Shown: positions 45,519 to 56,207 of the stretch, one piece after another
Layout of the letters: each line of letters begins with the position of its first letter
Position numbering within the stretch: the first letter of the stretch is position 1
Source of the DNA: Camellia lanceoleosa
Taxonomy: Eukaryota > Streptophyta > Magnoliopsida > Ericales > Theaceae
Assembly (NCBI GenBank): GCA_025200525.1
Contig: CM045763.1
Coordinates: forward strand, 85,154,131 to 85,218,130
Direction of reading: 5' to 3'
Length of the DNA stretch: 64,000 nt
The notes under the pieces: generated by a model
Seen by the model: the letters and a program-made list of their open reading frames with translations, nothing else
Database searches by the model: none
Told to the model about the DNA's origin: nothing
Position numbers and translations under genes: made by a program

Positions 45519-46884
45519 AATCCGCTCCAAGTTGGAAGGACCCCATTGCTGCGTTCCTTTCTTCTGAGCAACTCCCGGAGGATAAAAAAGAAGCACACAA
45601 GCTGCGAAACAAGGCTCTGCGATACTACCTTGATCCACAAGGGGGACTTTACAAAAAATCCCTCTCTGGCCCATACCTGGAGAGCGTGCGCCCGGGCAGA
45701 GTAGAGGGGCTGGTCACTGAGATACATGCAGGCAGCTGGGGTGGACACTCAGGAGGGCGCTCCCTCGCCCATCAGGCGAGAACAGAGGTATATTACTGGC
45801 CGCCTATGACAGACGACGCACAAAATTATGTCAAGAAATGCCAACGATGCCAAAAGTTTTCCCCACTAACCCATCGGTAAGCTTTGAATTCAATCACTAG
45901 CCTGCCGTTTGCTCGATGGGGACTTGATATTGTAGGACCATCGCCAGGCCCCAGGAACAAGCGATTTCTAATCGTAGCAACAGATTATTTCACAAAGTGG
46001 GTCAAGCGAGGCTCTAACCCATATACGAGATGACATTAAGCGCCGTGTGGAGGAACATCATTACACGATTCGGCATTCCAAGAGCATTGATCTCGGATAA
46101 TGGCACTTTCGGTTTGACTGTGGCGTGTCGAAAGTCAGGCGGCAAATACGGTATTGTACCTTACTTTTCTACGCCGGCTTACCCCCAAAGTAACGGTCAG
46201 GCGGAAGCTTCGAACAAATCCATCTTGGACGGCATCAAAAAGAGGCTGGAAAGTGCCAAGGGCAGGTGGGTCGAAGAGTTGCCAAGTGTACTATGGGCCC
46301 ATCGAACAACACCAAGACGATCCACCGGAGAAACGCCGTTCGCCTTGTGCTTCGGAACCCAGGCAATCTTACCCCCAGAGATCGGCCTACCAACCCTCAG
46401 ATCGCAAGCCTTCGACACGGGTCGAAATGACATGATGCTTGCTTTGGACCTGGTTCTGATTGAAGAACGAAGAGATCGCGCCTTGGCGTCCATGGCTCGC
46501 TATCAGCAGCAGCTCGCCAAGTCATACAATCGGGGAGTCCAGCTGCGCCGCTACAATCCAGGAGAACTGGTCCTGAAGAAAGTGCTACCGGCCGATCGAA
46601 GGCCGACCGATGGAAAGCTTGGTCCAAACTGGGACGGCCCCTATCAAATAGATTCCGTTGCAGGAACAGGGGCATATCGGCTGTCAGACATGTCAGGGAG
46701 AAACCTACCACGTGGAATTCAACACATCTACGAAAATTTTATCAATGACCCGACCTGTGGGCTTGATATTTGTACACAATATCCTCGTAAATCCAAGATC
46801 TCGCGTTTTCACATGTTTAAGCTCAACGCTTCAAAGTCCAACAAGTCTCCGGATTCGGAGCCCCTCTGGTGTATGACACCTTAG
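45419..46884 (+). pseudogene. Integrase of the Tat-like element
   Basis: The zinc-binding part has HAGSWGGHSGG, ... YYWPPM ... CQRCQKF (HHCC type). The catalytic core follows: RWGLDIVGP at about 45914, LISDNGT at about 46090 and NGQAEASNKSILDGIKKR at about 46194, giving D, D and E. A long C-terminal region with LGPNWDGPYQIDSVAGTGAY ends at about 46750. Stops and shifts at about 45880 and 46010-46030 separate the pieces. Integrase would insert the cDNA into the genome. Confidence 0.88.
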
Positions 46885-48445
46885 GGCCGAACAAGTCTCC
46901 GGATTCGGTGCGCCGCCGTGGATGTCACGATTGGCGGAATAAGTCTCCGGATTCGAGCCTTTGGTGCATGACACCTTAGGGCCGAACAAGTCTCCGGATT
47001 CGGAGCGCCCTTCGTGGATGTCACGATTGGCCAGAATAAGTCTCCGGATTCGGAGCCCCTTTGGTGTATGACACCTTAGGGCCGAACAAGTCTCCGGATT
47101 CGGAGCGCCCTTCGTGGATGTCACGACTGGCCAAAATAAGTCTCCGGATTCGGAGCCCCTCTGGTGTATGACACCTTAGGGCCGAACAAGTCTCCGGATT
47201 CGGAGCGCCCTTCGTGGATGTCACGATTGGCCAGAATAAGTCTCCGGATTCGGAGCCCCTTTGGTGTATGACACCTTAGGGCCGAACAAGTCTCCGGATT
47301 CGGAGCGCCCTTCGTGGATGTCACGATTGGCCAGAATAAGTCTCCGGATTCGGAGCCCCTTTGGTGTATGACACCTTAGGGCCGAACAAGTCTCCGGATT
47401 CGGGGCGCCCTTCGTGGGTGTCACGGCTGGCGAATAAGTCTCCGGATTCGAGCCCCTCGTGTATGACACCTTAGGGCGAACAAGTCTCCGGATTCGAGCG
47501 CCCTTTGTGGATGTCACGATTGGCGAATAAGTCTCCGGATTCGAGCCCCTTTGGTGTATGACACCTTAGGGCGAACAAGTCTCCGGATTCGGGCGCCCGC
47601 CGTGGATGTCACGATTGGCGTAATAAGTCTCCGGATTCGAGCCCCTTTGGTGTATGACACCTTAGGGCGAACAAGTCTCCGGATTCGGGCGCGCCGTGGA
47701 TGTCACGATTGGCCAGAATAAGTCTCCGGATTCGGAACCCCTTTGGGGTATGACACCTTAGGGCCGAACAAGTCTCCGGATTCGGAGCGCCCTTCGTGGA
47801 TGTCCCGATTGGCCAGAATAAGTCTCCGGATTCGGAGCCCCTTTGGCGTATGACACCTTAGGGCCGAACAAGTCTCCGGATTCGGAGCGCCCTTCGTGGA
47901 TGTCACGATTGGCCAGAATAAGTCTCCGGATTCGGAGCCCCTTTGGTGTATGACACCTTAGGGCCGAACAAGTCTCCGGATTCGGAGCGCCCTTCGTGGA
48001 TGTCCCGATTGGCCAGAATAAGTCTCCGGATTCGGAGCCCCTTTGGCGTATGACACCTTAGGGCCGAACAAGTCTCCGGATTCGGAGCGCCCTTCGTGGA
48101 TGTCCCGATTGGCCAGAATAAGTCTCCGGATTCGGAGCCCCTTTGGCGTATGACACCTTAGGGCCGAACAAGTCTCCGGATTCGGAGCGCCCTTCGTGGA
48201 TGTCACGATTGGCCAGAATAAGTCTCCGGATGCGGAGCACCTTTGGTTTATGACAAATTAGGGCGAACAAGTCTCCGGATTGGGCGCCTTCGTGGATGTC
48301 CCGATTGGCGAGAATAAGTCTCGGATTCGGAGCCTTTGGCGTATGACACCTTAGGGCGAACAAGTCTCCGGATTCGAGCGCCTTCGTGGATGTCCCGATT
48401 GGCGAATAAGTCTCCGGACTCAAGCCCCATTTGGTGCATGACACC
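46838..48445. repeat. 100-bp tandem repeat array (about 16.5 units, 33 half-units) in the element's 3' region
   Basis: AAGTCTCCGGATTCGG recurs about every 50 bp, 33 times, but alternate half-units differ: one carries AGCGCCCTTCGTGGATGTC, the other AGCCCCTTTGGTGTATGAC. The true period is therefore 100 bp. Units at about 47400-47700 and 48240-48440 are shortened by missing single bases. Variants such as TGTCCCGATT and TTTGGCGTATG are shared by neighbouring units, suggesting multi-unit amplification. Tandem repeats in the 3' untranslated region are a known feature of Tat/Ogre elements and can seed satellite DNA. Confidence 0.95.
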
Positions 48446-48539
48446 TTTTGACTAAGATCGCGCTTTGGGGCATTTCCGAACGTTTATGCCACGTGGTGCA
48501 AAATATTCTAATAAGTGCCTAAATATTACAATAAAATGT

Positions 48540-48985
48540 ATCGACACGCTCGAGCCCTGGCAACGCAAGGGCAGATTTATTAATCTATTCGGCGAAATAT
48601 TCAACAATGCCTCGGCCAGCCCTCGAGTGTTAACTATTCGGCTCTTAACGCTCGAACACTGGCCAACGCAAGGACAGATTTATTAATCTATTCGGCGAAA
48701 TATTCAACAATGCCTCGGCCAGCCCTCGAGGGTTAACTATTCGACTCTTAACGCTCGAACACTGGCCAACGCAAGGGCAGATTTATTAATCTATTCGGCG
48801 AAATATTCAACAATGCCTCGGCCAGCCCTCGAGTGTTAACTATTCGGCTTTTAACGCCGAGCAGCGCCAACGCAAGCGGTTATTAATCTATTCGGCGAAA
48901 TATTCAACAATGCCTCGGCCAGCCCTCGAGTGTTAACTATTCGGCTTTTAACGCTCGAGCACTGGCCAAGGCAAGGGCAGATCTA
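48540..48985. repeat. Second tandem array, about four units of roughly 108 bp
   Basis: Unit: ACGCTCGAGCACTGGCCAAC ... TTATTAATCTATTCGGCGAA ... ATTCAACAATGCCTCGGCCA ... CCCTCGAGTGTTAACTATTC. It is unrelated in sequence to the 100-bp array and sits just downstream of it in the same retroelement. Confidence 0.93.
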
Positions 48986-48989
48986 GCCC

Positions 48990-49234
48990 GTGTGAACTAG
49001 ACCTTTCACGCTCGAGCCGAGCGATCCAAGGGAACCGGCATATTTGGTTTGAATTGATTTAACATTGTATAATTACAAAAATAAAACGTCACCATAAAAC
49101 TACGGAAACATCATCGCATTGCGCATAAATTGCTAACATTTTATAATTACAAAAGGTATCAACGTCCATTGCTGTATCATAAACACAAAATACCAACAAC
49201 CACCCAACAGAAAGTACTTTGTGTATCATAAACA
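48990..49234. other. Spacer between array and antisense ORF
   Basis: AT-rich, likely the 3' flank of the antisense gene; no other feature seen. Confidence 0.5.
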
Positions 49235-51288
49235 TCAATCCTCCGAATCAGTCTCCAATGGCTCGATGTCGACTTGCTCATACGGTATTGGCACATTCAG
49301 CGAAACGCCAGCTGCAGCAAGGGCCCTGTGCCAACCATGTTTGAATCCCCGATTCTCAAACCGCGAGACCTGGTCCACATACTCGGCGAGCCCAGCCGCT
49401 TTCCCGGCTTCGAAAACTTTCGACTCGGCACTCTCTTTCGCCGCTTTCACCTCTGCCAACTCGGCCTCCAGGCCAGCAACGGCTTTCCTGGATAAGCAAA
49501 GTCGACTTCAAGTCGTCGGCCTTCTTCTCGGCCTCCGCTCTCAACTTATCCGAATCACGAGCTTTCTCCGCGACCTCTGCCGAGAAGCTTCGGTTCGCTC
49601 TTAAAACTCGTCCTCGGCCCTTTTCCTCCGGCCCTCCGCTTGCTCTCGCAAGCGACTAATCTCATTGATGGCGTCGAGATGGCGGGGGGCCACATCGGCT
49701 ATCCTACCAACGGCCTGCAAAAGAACAACTCAAAGCAAGCATAACGCAAATAACGTTTGAATGAAGGAAAAATCAGAATACACACCAAAAGGGCCGACTG
49801 TGCGGCTAACATTGTCGCACTCGAATCCGGCTCCAGCCGGAAAGCCTCCGCATCAGACGGTAAGGACAAAGACGTTGCCACGCCGAACGCGACCTCTGGG
49901 TCATTAAGTGCCGAGGCATCCGATGGAACCGGCATATTTCTCACCATCGGTCGAATCACAAAGGGCACGACCTCACCTGATCCCACCGTTCGAGGACGTT
50001 TGCCGCACTGATCTTCTAAACCGACCTCATGAGCTCTAGAGCGTTTCTCCGACGTTCCCTCAACTTCCTGAACGGCTTCCCCAACCAGCGTGGATGCGGC
50101 ACCCTTATTCGTTGCCGCCTCAACAATTTTCAAGGATTGCGATTCAGTAACTGGGAGGGAACGCTGAGAATCAGCAGTGGGCGGTTCGGCTGAAAGGCCC
50201 TCCGCTCTTCTCCTTGCGGCCAACCTCTCCGCATTCGCCTTCTTAGCAAGCTTTGACAGGCTTAACCCAGACATGCCAGCAGAGCCCGAGACGGAAGGGT
50301 TATCTGTACGTCGAAGAGCGTCGTCAACAGGAACGTTCCCCCGCACCAAAGCAGGACGATCGTCAGAATCCAATACCTCCTCAGATTCGGCCTCCGAGTG
50401 ATCTGATGCGGCAGTTTCGGGTACTCCCGTATTCTCCGAATCGGACCCTTCAAATCCTATCTGCCTCAAATTTTTGAAGTCGGACAAAATACGAGCGACG
50501 AGGAAATCTTCCCCTTTCGGAATCGGTATATTTTCCGCAGCCGAAAAGGTCGATATCGAGGCTCGTAGCAAAGCGAGCCGCCCTTCCTCGCTTATAACGA
50601 TCGCGGCGGAAATAATTAAGAGCAATCCTGATGTCCGAAAGAACGACGTCGTCGGTTGAAGCTAGGACTCTTTTCAACTCGTTCCCTGCATAAGATAAGC
50701 CGTGAGATTCAAGAAAATAGGGTATGGCAGATACAGATGTTCAATATCAGCAAAAGGGATTCACGACTGGTTCGCCTACGTCTAGGAATAGGATCGACGC
50801 GATCCTCCCTCGCCAATTCGGTTGCCACGAACAATGACCATGACGTCATCGACTCGTTTTCCAGAACTGGAAAGCATAGTGATCAACTGATGATCTGTGT
50901 CCTTAGCTCTAAGGAAGTAACGTCCGTGCCGGCCAGAGGATCTGGCCAGAGCATAACAGTGCCGAATGGCAGGGATGCCGAGATTAACACCAAGGCGACG
51001 GTTCAACGCTACGACCCCCATTATAATTCTAAAGAAATTTACATTGGGCTGGGAAGGGATCAAATCCCAATGGCGAAGAACTGCCCTCAGAAGCGGGTGA
51101 AGGGGAAAGCGAACTCCCCCCTCTGCGATCGACAAAAGGGGAAAGACAATCGAGTTTTCTTCCTCCCTCTCCATGTCAAGAGTACGGTCCGCCACTAACG
51201 ATAGGTGGACATCATCAGGAATGGAGAAATGACGTCTAAAATCAACAACTCGACCCGGAAAAAGAAGGTCTCTTAAATACTTTGCCAT
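49235..51288 (-). CDS. Antisense extra ORF of the Tat-like element, multi-exon, probably broken
   Basis: On the minus strand a start at 51288 opens a 168-codon frame (LSLVADRTLDMEREEE, FPLHPLLRAVLRHWDLIPSQ). After a gap with a plausible acceptor (TTATGCAG|GG, about 50690) comes KRVLASTDDVVLSDIRIALN. A long acidic/low-complexity frame follows (50625 to about 49790) with a basic patch KRSRAH...KRPRTVG. A clear intron (donor TTTTG|GTGTGT, acceptor TCTTTTGCAG|GCC, about 49787-49719) leads to a coiled-coil-like exon and a C-terminal frame ending at 49235 (GFKHGWHRALAAAGVSLNVP). Extra antisense ORFs at this position are known in Tat-lineage elements; their function is unknown. Stops and shifts near 50600 and 49490-49600 suggest decay or sequence errors. 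Confidence 0.65.
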
Positions 51289-51635
51289 AATCTATTGATT
51301 ATAAGAATACTGTGACGGAGTAAACAAATTAAGAAAAGCTTGAGTTGAGAAGGGAAAACTTACAAAAGTGGAGAGTATCGCAGATGGAAGAGGTGCAAGA
51401 ATGATTCAAGAGCGATCTAGCGGCGGCGTCATAGAGCATGAATTGAAGGACACCAGCTCCAAGTCATAATGAATATCGTCTGTGAAGGGACGGGAGTCTG
51501 AGGCGACGATTCAAGGGGGAGTAATTAAACAACCGCGTAATAGGTCGAAGCCCCAAGAACTTCGGTTTGTAGTATTTGAAAATCAGAGCCAAGCACCTCG
51601 TCCAACTGCCGTTGACAAGATGCTTGGGGGGCAAT

Positions 51636-52035
51636 TGTGGGAGTCGAATAATTAAAGAGTCAAGTCTCATACGACGGAGCCGGGTGTTGAACGGCTCCTT
51701 CGCTTCCGCCAAGACGCCGCGTAGGATCTTTGAGCCGAATAAACTGGAAAAAGCATGTCAGGATGAATGAAAGAATACATAAACAAAAGAAAAAGTAGAC
51801 TCTGGCCCCGAGGCTGAAAAATGACTATAAATACAAGAGCTTCAGATTTATAAAGGTATGTAAGAAAACACTTCTATAAACTTATTAAGCAAGCTTTCTG
51901 GAGGAGAACTGACTTGTCCGTCGGAGTGCTAATTCCGGCACCCCCGACCGGAGTTTGTATTTTTGCAGGTGACTAGTAGAGGATCGTTGGCGTCTTCCAG
52001 GATCTGAAGAGTATTTCCAAACCACATTCACCACA
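51636..52035 (+). repeat. 3' LTR of the Tat-like element
   Basis: TGTGGGAGTCGAA...TTCACCACA, preceded by the polypurine tract TTGGGGGGCAAT and followed by the target duplication TACGC. Confidence 0.92.
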
Positions 52036-52451
52036 TACGCCGAGGTTATTTCGGAGTTGCCGAGGTTATCTCCGAAGATATCGGAATCCGGAATAAGCGG
52101 ATAAGGGGCAAGAGTTCTAGATTGGGAGAAGACTTCAGTTTGGGTAAAGATAAGACTCTTAGAAAGTTTATCCTAAACCCACTGGGAGTCCCAGATTAGC
52201 AGTAATCCTAAGTCCATTAGGGCTAGGCTCCTATTGGGACTAGGATTGTATTGGCTATAAAAGAGAGGGACCCCCATGGGTCTAAGGTATGTTTTTATAC
52301 TCAAGCTTGTGAGTTGAATAGTTGATTGATTTATCTTTGAGAGATATACTAACTTGATCGTCGGAGTGCCCCCGGGTGGAAGAACCACCGCCAGAGCCTT
52401 TTCTTTCTGTGCAGGACAGCAGGGTGCCATCTATTCTGCCTGTGTTCTACA
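52036..52451 (+). mobile_element. Right part of the LTR split by the Tat-like element
   Basis: Continues the LTR begun at 41933. It has a TATA-like CTATAAAAGAGAGGG (about 52255), a CCGGGTGGAAGAACC region typical of the U5 side of plant Ty3 LTRs, and an end near CTGTGTTCTACA. No internal retroelement sequence follows, so it is probably a solo LTR. Its own target duplication could not be identified. Confidence 0.5.
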
Positions 52452-53922
52452 GTTGAATCACTAAGGAGGGCGGTGTGGTCAAAAAATCACTCACACACTT
52501 GTAGTTTTAAAAATCTATATTATCCTCGTTGAAGTTGATAGTTTGATTACAAAAACCTGTCTTTATTGGTTGACATAGATTTTGCTTACATCAACAATTA
52601 ATTTGTAAAAAAAATTTCTCTTTTATGTTTTTATTGACCCTTGAACCTTTTTTTTTTTTAAAGATAATTGCTGAGAAATCCAACTTAAGGGGTGTCTAAA
52701 ATATTAGGTTCAATAGATATTTTTTTGTTAGTGAAAAATTCACTATTTATAAAATAGTTTGTTGAAAAATTTTATTTATTTTGAAGGATATTTTGTTTTT
52801 AATTTTATTTCTTAATTTATATGTTGATTTTTTTTTGAATATCTGTTTAAATTATTTTTTCTCTATTCAAATTTGTTTGACTGTTTGTTCAAATTTATAT
52901 TTATCTATTGAATTTTTTTCCTTATCTATTCAAATTATGTAAGTTTTTGTCTCTATCCATTCAAATTCTGTAAATTTCTCTTTGTTCTTATCTGTTGAAA
53001 CAAAATCTGTTGAAATATGTGTTTAAATTTTATTATCTGTCCAAAAAAAAAAATTTAGATCATCAACAAGAAAAAGCAAGATCCCTCAAAAAAAATTGAA
53101 CATATCAAATTCTCATATAGGGAGAAAGGAGAGTGATCTGTTAAAAAAAAAAACCACGCTGCTATTTGTTGCAACGAACCAAAAAAGAAAAAGAAAAAGA
53201 TAGTTCCAAAAAAAATGAAGCACCTAAATTTTTTTTTTGAAGCACCGATCAACAATATTTTTCAAACTCAGTAATCTAAGCCGAGACGAAGACGATGATC
53301 TAGGCCAGATCTAGTTGTCAACAAACTCAGTGATTTTTCAAGCTTGTTAATGGCTTCGAATCAAATGATGACGATGACGATGACAATGAAGAACATGAAC
53401 GATCAAAATAAAGACGACGACCAGATCTAAGCCGAGATGAAGACGATGATGCAACAACGTCCTGTGAGGTGGTGCGTAATAGGGACTCTCTATCACTCGA
53501 AGGGAGATCTCGGCAAAATCAATTCCTTCTGATCTCTCAAATAAGTGGCAGTGAAGGGAGCTCTGGTCATTTGGTCGGAGATTCGGAAGCGGCAACTGCA
53601 GAGAAAAAGACGAAGTGAAAGATGAGTAGGACATCGATGACACTGTAGCACGCCCACCAAAATGACTCTGCCGCCATGCGGAAGCTCTTAGAGAAGGATT
53701 ACAATAATCGCACTTCGTTTGGCGATAAAGACGATGTTGGTTACTGATGAAAGAGATAGAGAGAGAGAGAGAGAGAGAAAATAGAGAGAAAGAGAGAGAG
53801 TTTGACCTTCTGCGCTGGCGATGCCTTCGTATGGCGGTGGCAGTGGCAGTGGATTCGATGGCTATGAGGGAGAGAGAGTGTGAAAGAAAGGTTTAGTCCG
53901 AGGAGACAGAGACAGATAGATC
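52452..53922. other. AT-rich then mixed-composition DNA, no gene recognised
   Basis: 52500-53050 repeats phrases like ATCTGTTCAAATT and TCTATTCAAATT. 53270-53700 is richer in GATGACGATGA and AGACGACG-type repeats. A GA run lies at about 53757-53780. This may be a decayed non-autonomous element. Confidence 0.5.
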
Positions 53923-54814
53923 TAAGGCCCTGTTTGTTTTGGGTGTTGGAGATGGAATGAGATTAGAATAGTGGTGGGGTCCACTTATTATTCTGTTTGT
54001 TTGTAGAGCTCAACAACGGATTGATAAGCCAGAGGCTTGAAGATGGGCCTTGCATACAAGTTTCATAGTCTGCCCCAACGCATGGTATTGAAAATTTAGT
54101 CCGTTGGTATTAGAGAAGCGATTACTTATTTACCCATCGTTGCCCTAGCTCATCCTTAGAAGAAACAGCAGGAGGAGGAAGGAGAAGTAAAGAGAAGCTC
54201 TCATCTTCTTCATCAGATTTTCGATTTGAAAGATTCAATCTGCCTTACTCATACTTGGAAGCAACAACAGCAAGAAAGAAAGGCAAAAAGAAGCTCCATT
54301 CTCTTCTTCACAGTGTACCCTAGCTCTCTCTCATCTTCAGATTTTCAATCTTCAGATTCAGTGAAGCATCTGCTGTATCGATAATTTTTTTTTTTGTTAA
54401 GCAAGTTATTATTAACTTGGTGGTTGGAATTAGGTTTTGTTTCAAATTGGGTTCTACTGCATCTGCTTCAAATTGGGTTTTGTTTTTTTTTTTTTGTTTT
54501 TGTTTTTTTTTTTTTTTTTGCATTTGGGGTTTGAATGATATATTTTTTACACATTTGGGGTTTTGATTGTTGGTAATTGCTGGCAATGTGCAATTTTATT
54601 TTAATGGAAAAAGTACAGTAACCAAATAATGAGCAAATGCTCAATTATTAATTGCAATAGATTTTCTTATCTGCACAATAATAATCAAACCCATCAAAAG
54701 ATTGGTTCAGATGAAAATATGGAAATCCTCTTTAATTAACTGGCTGTCTGGATGACTTATCAAAAGAGAGAAGAAAAAAAGTTGTCTAGATCCTTTTCCA
54801 TTAATATTCTTGTC

Positions 54815-55219
54815 TTAAAAAAATTTAATCTGTGACAACATCAGCAAAAATTCATATACATCCACCTCTTTAGTGGGTACTTGTATAAAAAGTTTCGAAA
54901 TTACCTTTTCTGACCTATGCATGCTGCAGTTGTCAATAGTGGATTTATATGAATCCCAATGTTCTTTTGCCATGGTGCTTAACATATTGAGTTGAATTTC
55001 GAGTGCTGAATTTGCCTCTGATAACTTTCTCCAAGTTTCCAAGGCCTTTTGAGGCTCAGATTTTTGCCACTTCTTGATAGCACCCACCATTAATACTGTG
55101 GACGATCCTCCAACTCTTGGTTCTCCTAGTAACTCCATATGCATCACAATCACTAATAGCAACCAATAAAGAAACTGTGTTCCCATGGTTTCCAGGGAAC
55201 ATAAAGAAGCTCTTACCAA
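54815..55219 (-). other. Unrecognised open frame inside the PIF element, minus strand
   Basis: A 134-codon frame containing EPQKALETWRKLSEANSALE and MAKEHWDSYKSTIDNC. It has helix-like, non-repetitive composition, unlike shadow frames nearby. A possible donor (AGAAAAG|GTAATTT) lies at about 54905. I do not recognise the protein. It could be captured host sequence or chance. Confidence 0.25.
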
Positions 55220-56207
55220 GTATACACCATTTTTTCAAAAAATGGAAAAAATAGAAAGTTGTATAGAAAATAAAGAATGTTGGTTAAGTCAAAGTCTTAT
55301 ATGTTTCACGTCTGGCCAGTGGGGTCCTAATGAGAAAGTTTCTCTAATTAACAAAATATGTTAGGAAAGGGAAGTTGCATTTTGTCATCTTAGTGCCATA
55401 TAACATATCCAAGTCTGCCAATGAGTATGGATATGAATATGTATCAAGTATGGTAAATGTCCATATAATCACAATTAGGTTATTGCCCTGCCAACACCCT
55501 CTATCCCCTACCAACACCCTAAAATCCTGAATTGACAAGAGCACAATTAGGTTATTGCCTTCTCAAAGGAAGAGGTCAATGACTAATGATTAAATTAATA
55601 GTCCTTGAAAGTTTCAAATTTAATTACATAATTTCAAACTTTAACATTATGGAATGTGTTTCTCATGAAATGAACTACATACATACCATGTTTTCCTCAT
55701 TCTAATACAACTAATAAAAGAGTATGAGAATGGAATATTCAAATAATGGGTTTGTATCATTCTTGTAAGAAAAAGGACCATTCTTGTAAGAAACTGCCCC
55801 TTTTTTTCTTGAGTAAAAGTAGGAAACATATTTACCTATTCAAGTGCTTTTTCATATATTTCTGCACTAGTGTTTTAATGGCATCTATTGTAGTCAAAGA
55901 TTGTGTATTATAACTAAATGTTTAAGTTGGATTTCCATTGAAAATAAATGTCTTTCATTTTCTTTGATGTCTTTTCTGTAGGAAATTAATACTACTTTCA
56001 CATTGTTAACATGTGGTATGAAAAAATTTGAACAATGCTCCACTTGGTAATTTTTTGCGTAGTTCTTTCCTTTGTTTTTCATTGAATCTTTTTCTCTATG
56101 TGGCTTTTTGGCCTTTGCACTTTGTTTTATGGCAGTCAGCAGTTTCTATTATTTGTTTTACTTTTTGTGCTGATTTTAGCCGCTTATTGTTTATTCATTT
56201 TTTGTAG

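Larger units (their letters stand above)
42021..52035 (+). mobile_element. Complete Tat-lineage Ty3 LTR retrotransposon, 10.0 kb
   Basis: LTRs are at 42021-42425 (405 bp) and 51636-52035 (400 bp), both TGTGGGAG...CACCACA. They are flanked by a perfect 5-bp target duplication TACGC (42016-42020 and 52036-52040). The primer-binding site TTGGCGCCGTCTGTGGG starts at 42427; the polypurine tract TTGGGGGGCAAT precedes the 3' LTR. Internal order is a gag remnant, protease, RT, RNase H, a second RNase H, integrase, a 100-bp tandem array, a 108-bp tandem array and an antisense ORF. Two RNase H domains, long 3' repeats and an extra antisense ORF are features known for the Tat/Ogre lineage. Frameshifts and a changed RT motif make it non-functional. 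Confidence 0.93.

Noticed and set aside
46831..48444. Long minus-strand frames in the 100-bp array encoding repeated GAPNPETCSALRCHTP-like peptides
   Set aside because: They arise because three 100-bp units equal 100 codons, so a stop-free frame recurs. Frames break wherever a unit loses one base, and there is no start or promoter context.
46838..48445. CRISPR-like appearance (short conserved repeat, alternating intervals)
   Set aside because: The 'spacers' are themselves repeated two-type sequences, not unique. The array lies inside a plant retrotransposon between integrase and LTR.
50656..51198. 180-codon plus-strand frame opposite the antisense ORF
   Set aside because: The minus-strand frames show coherent protein-like composition and splice signals; the plus frame has no recognisable features.
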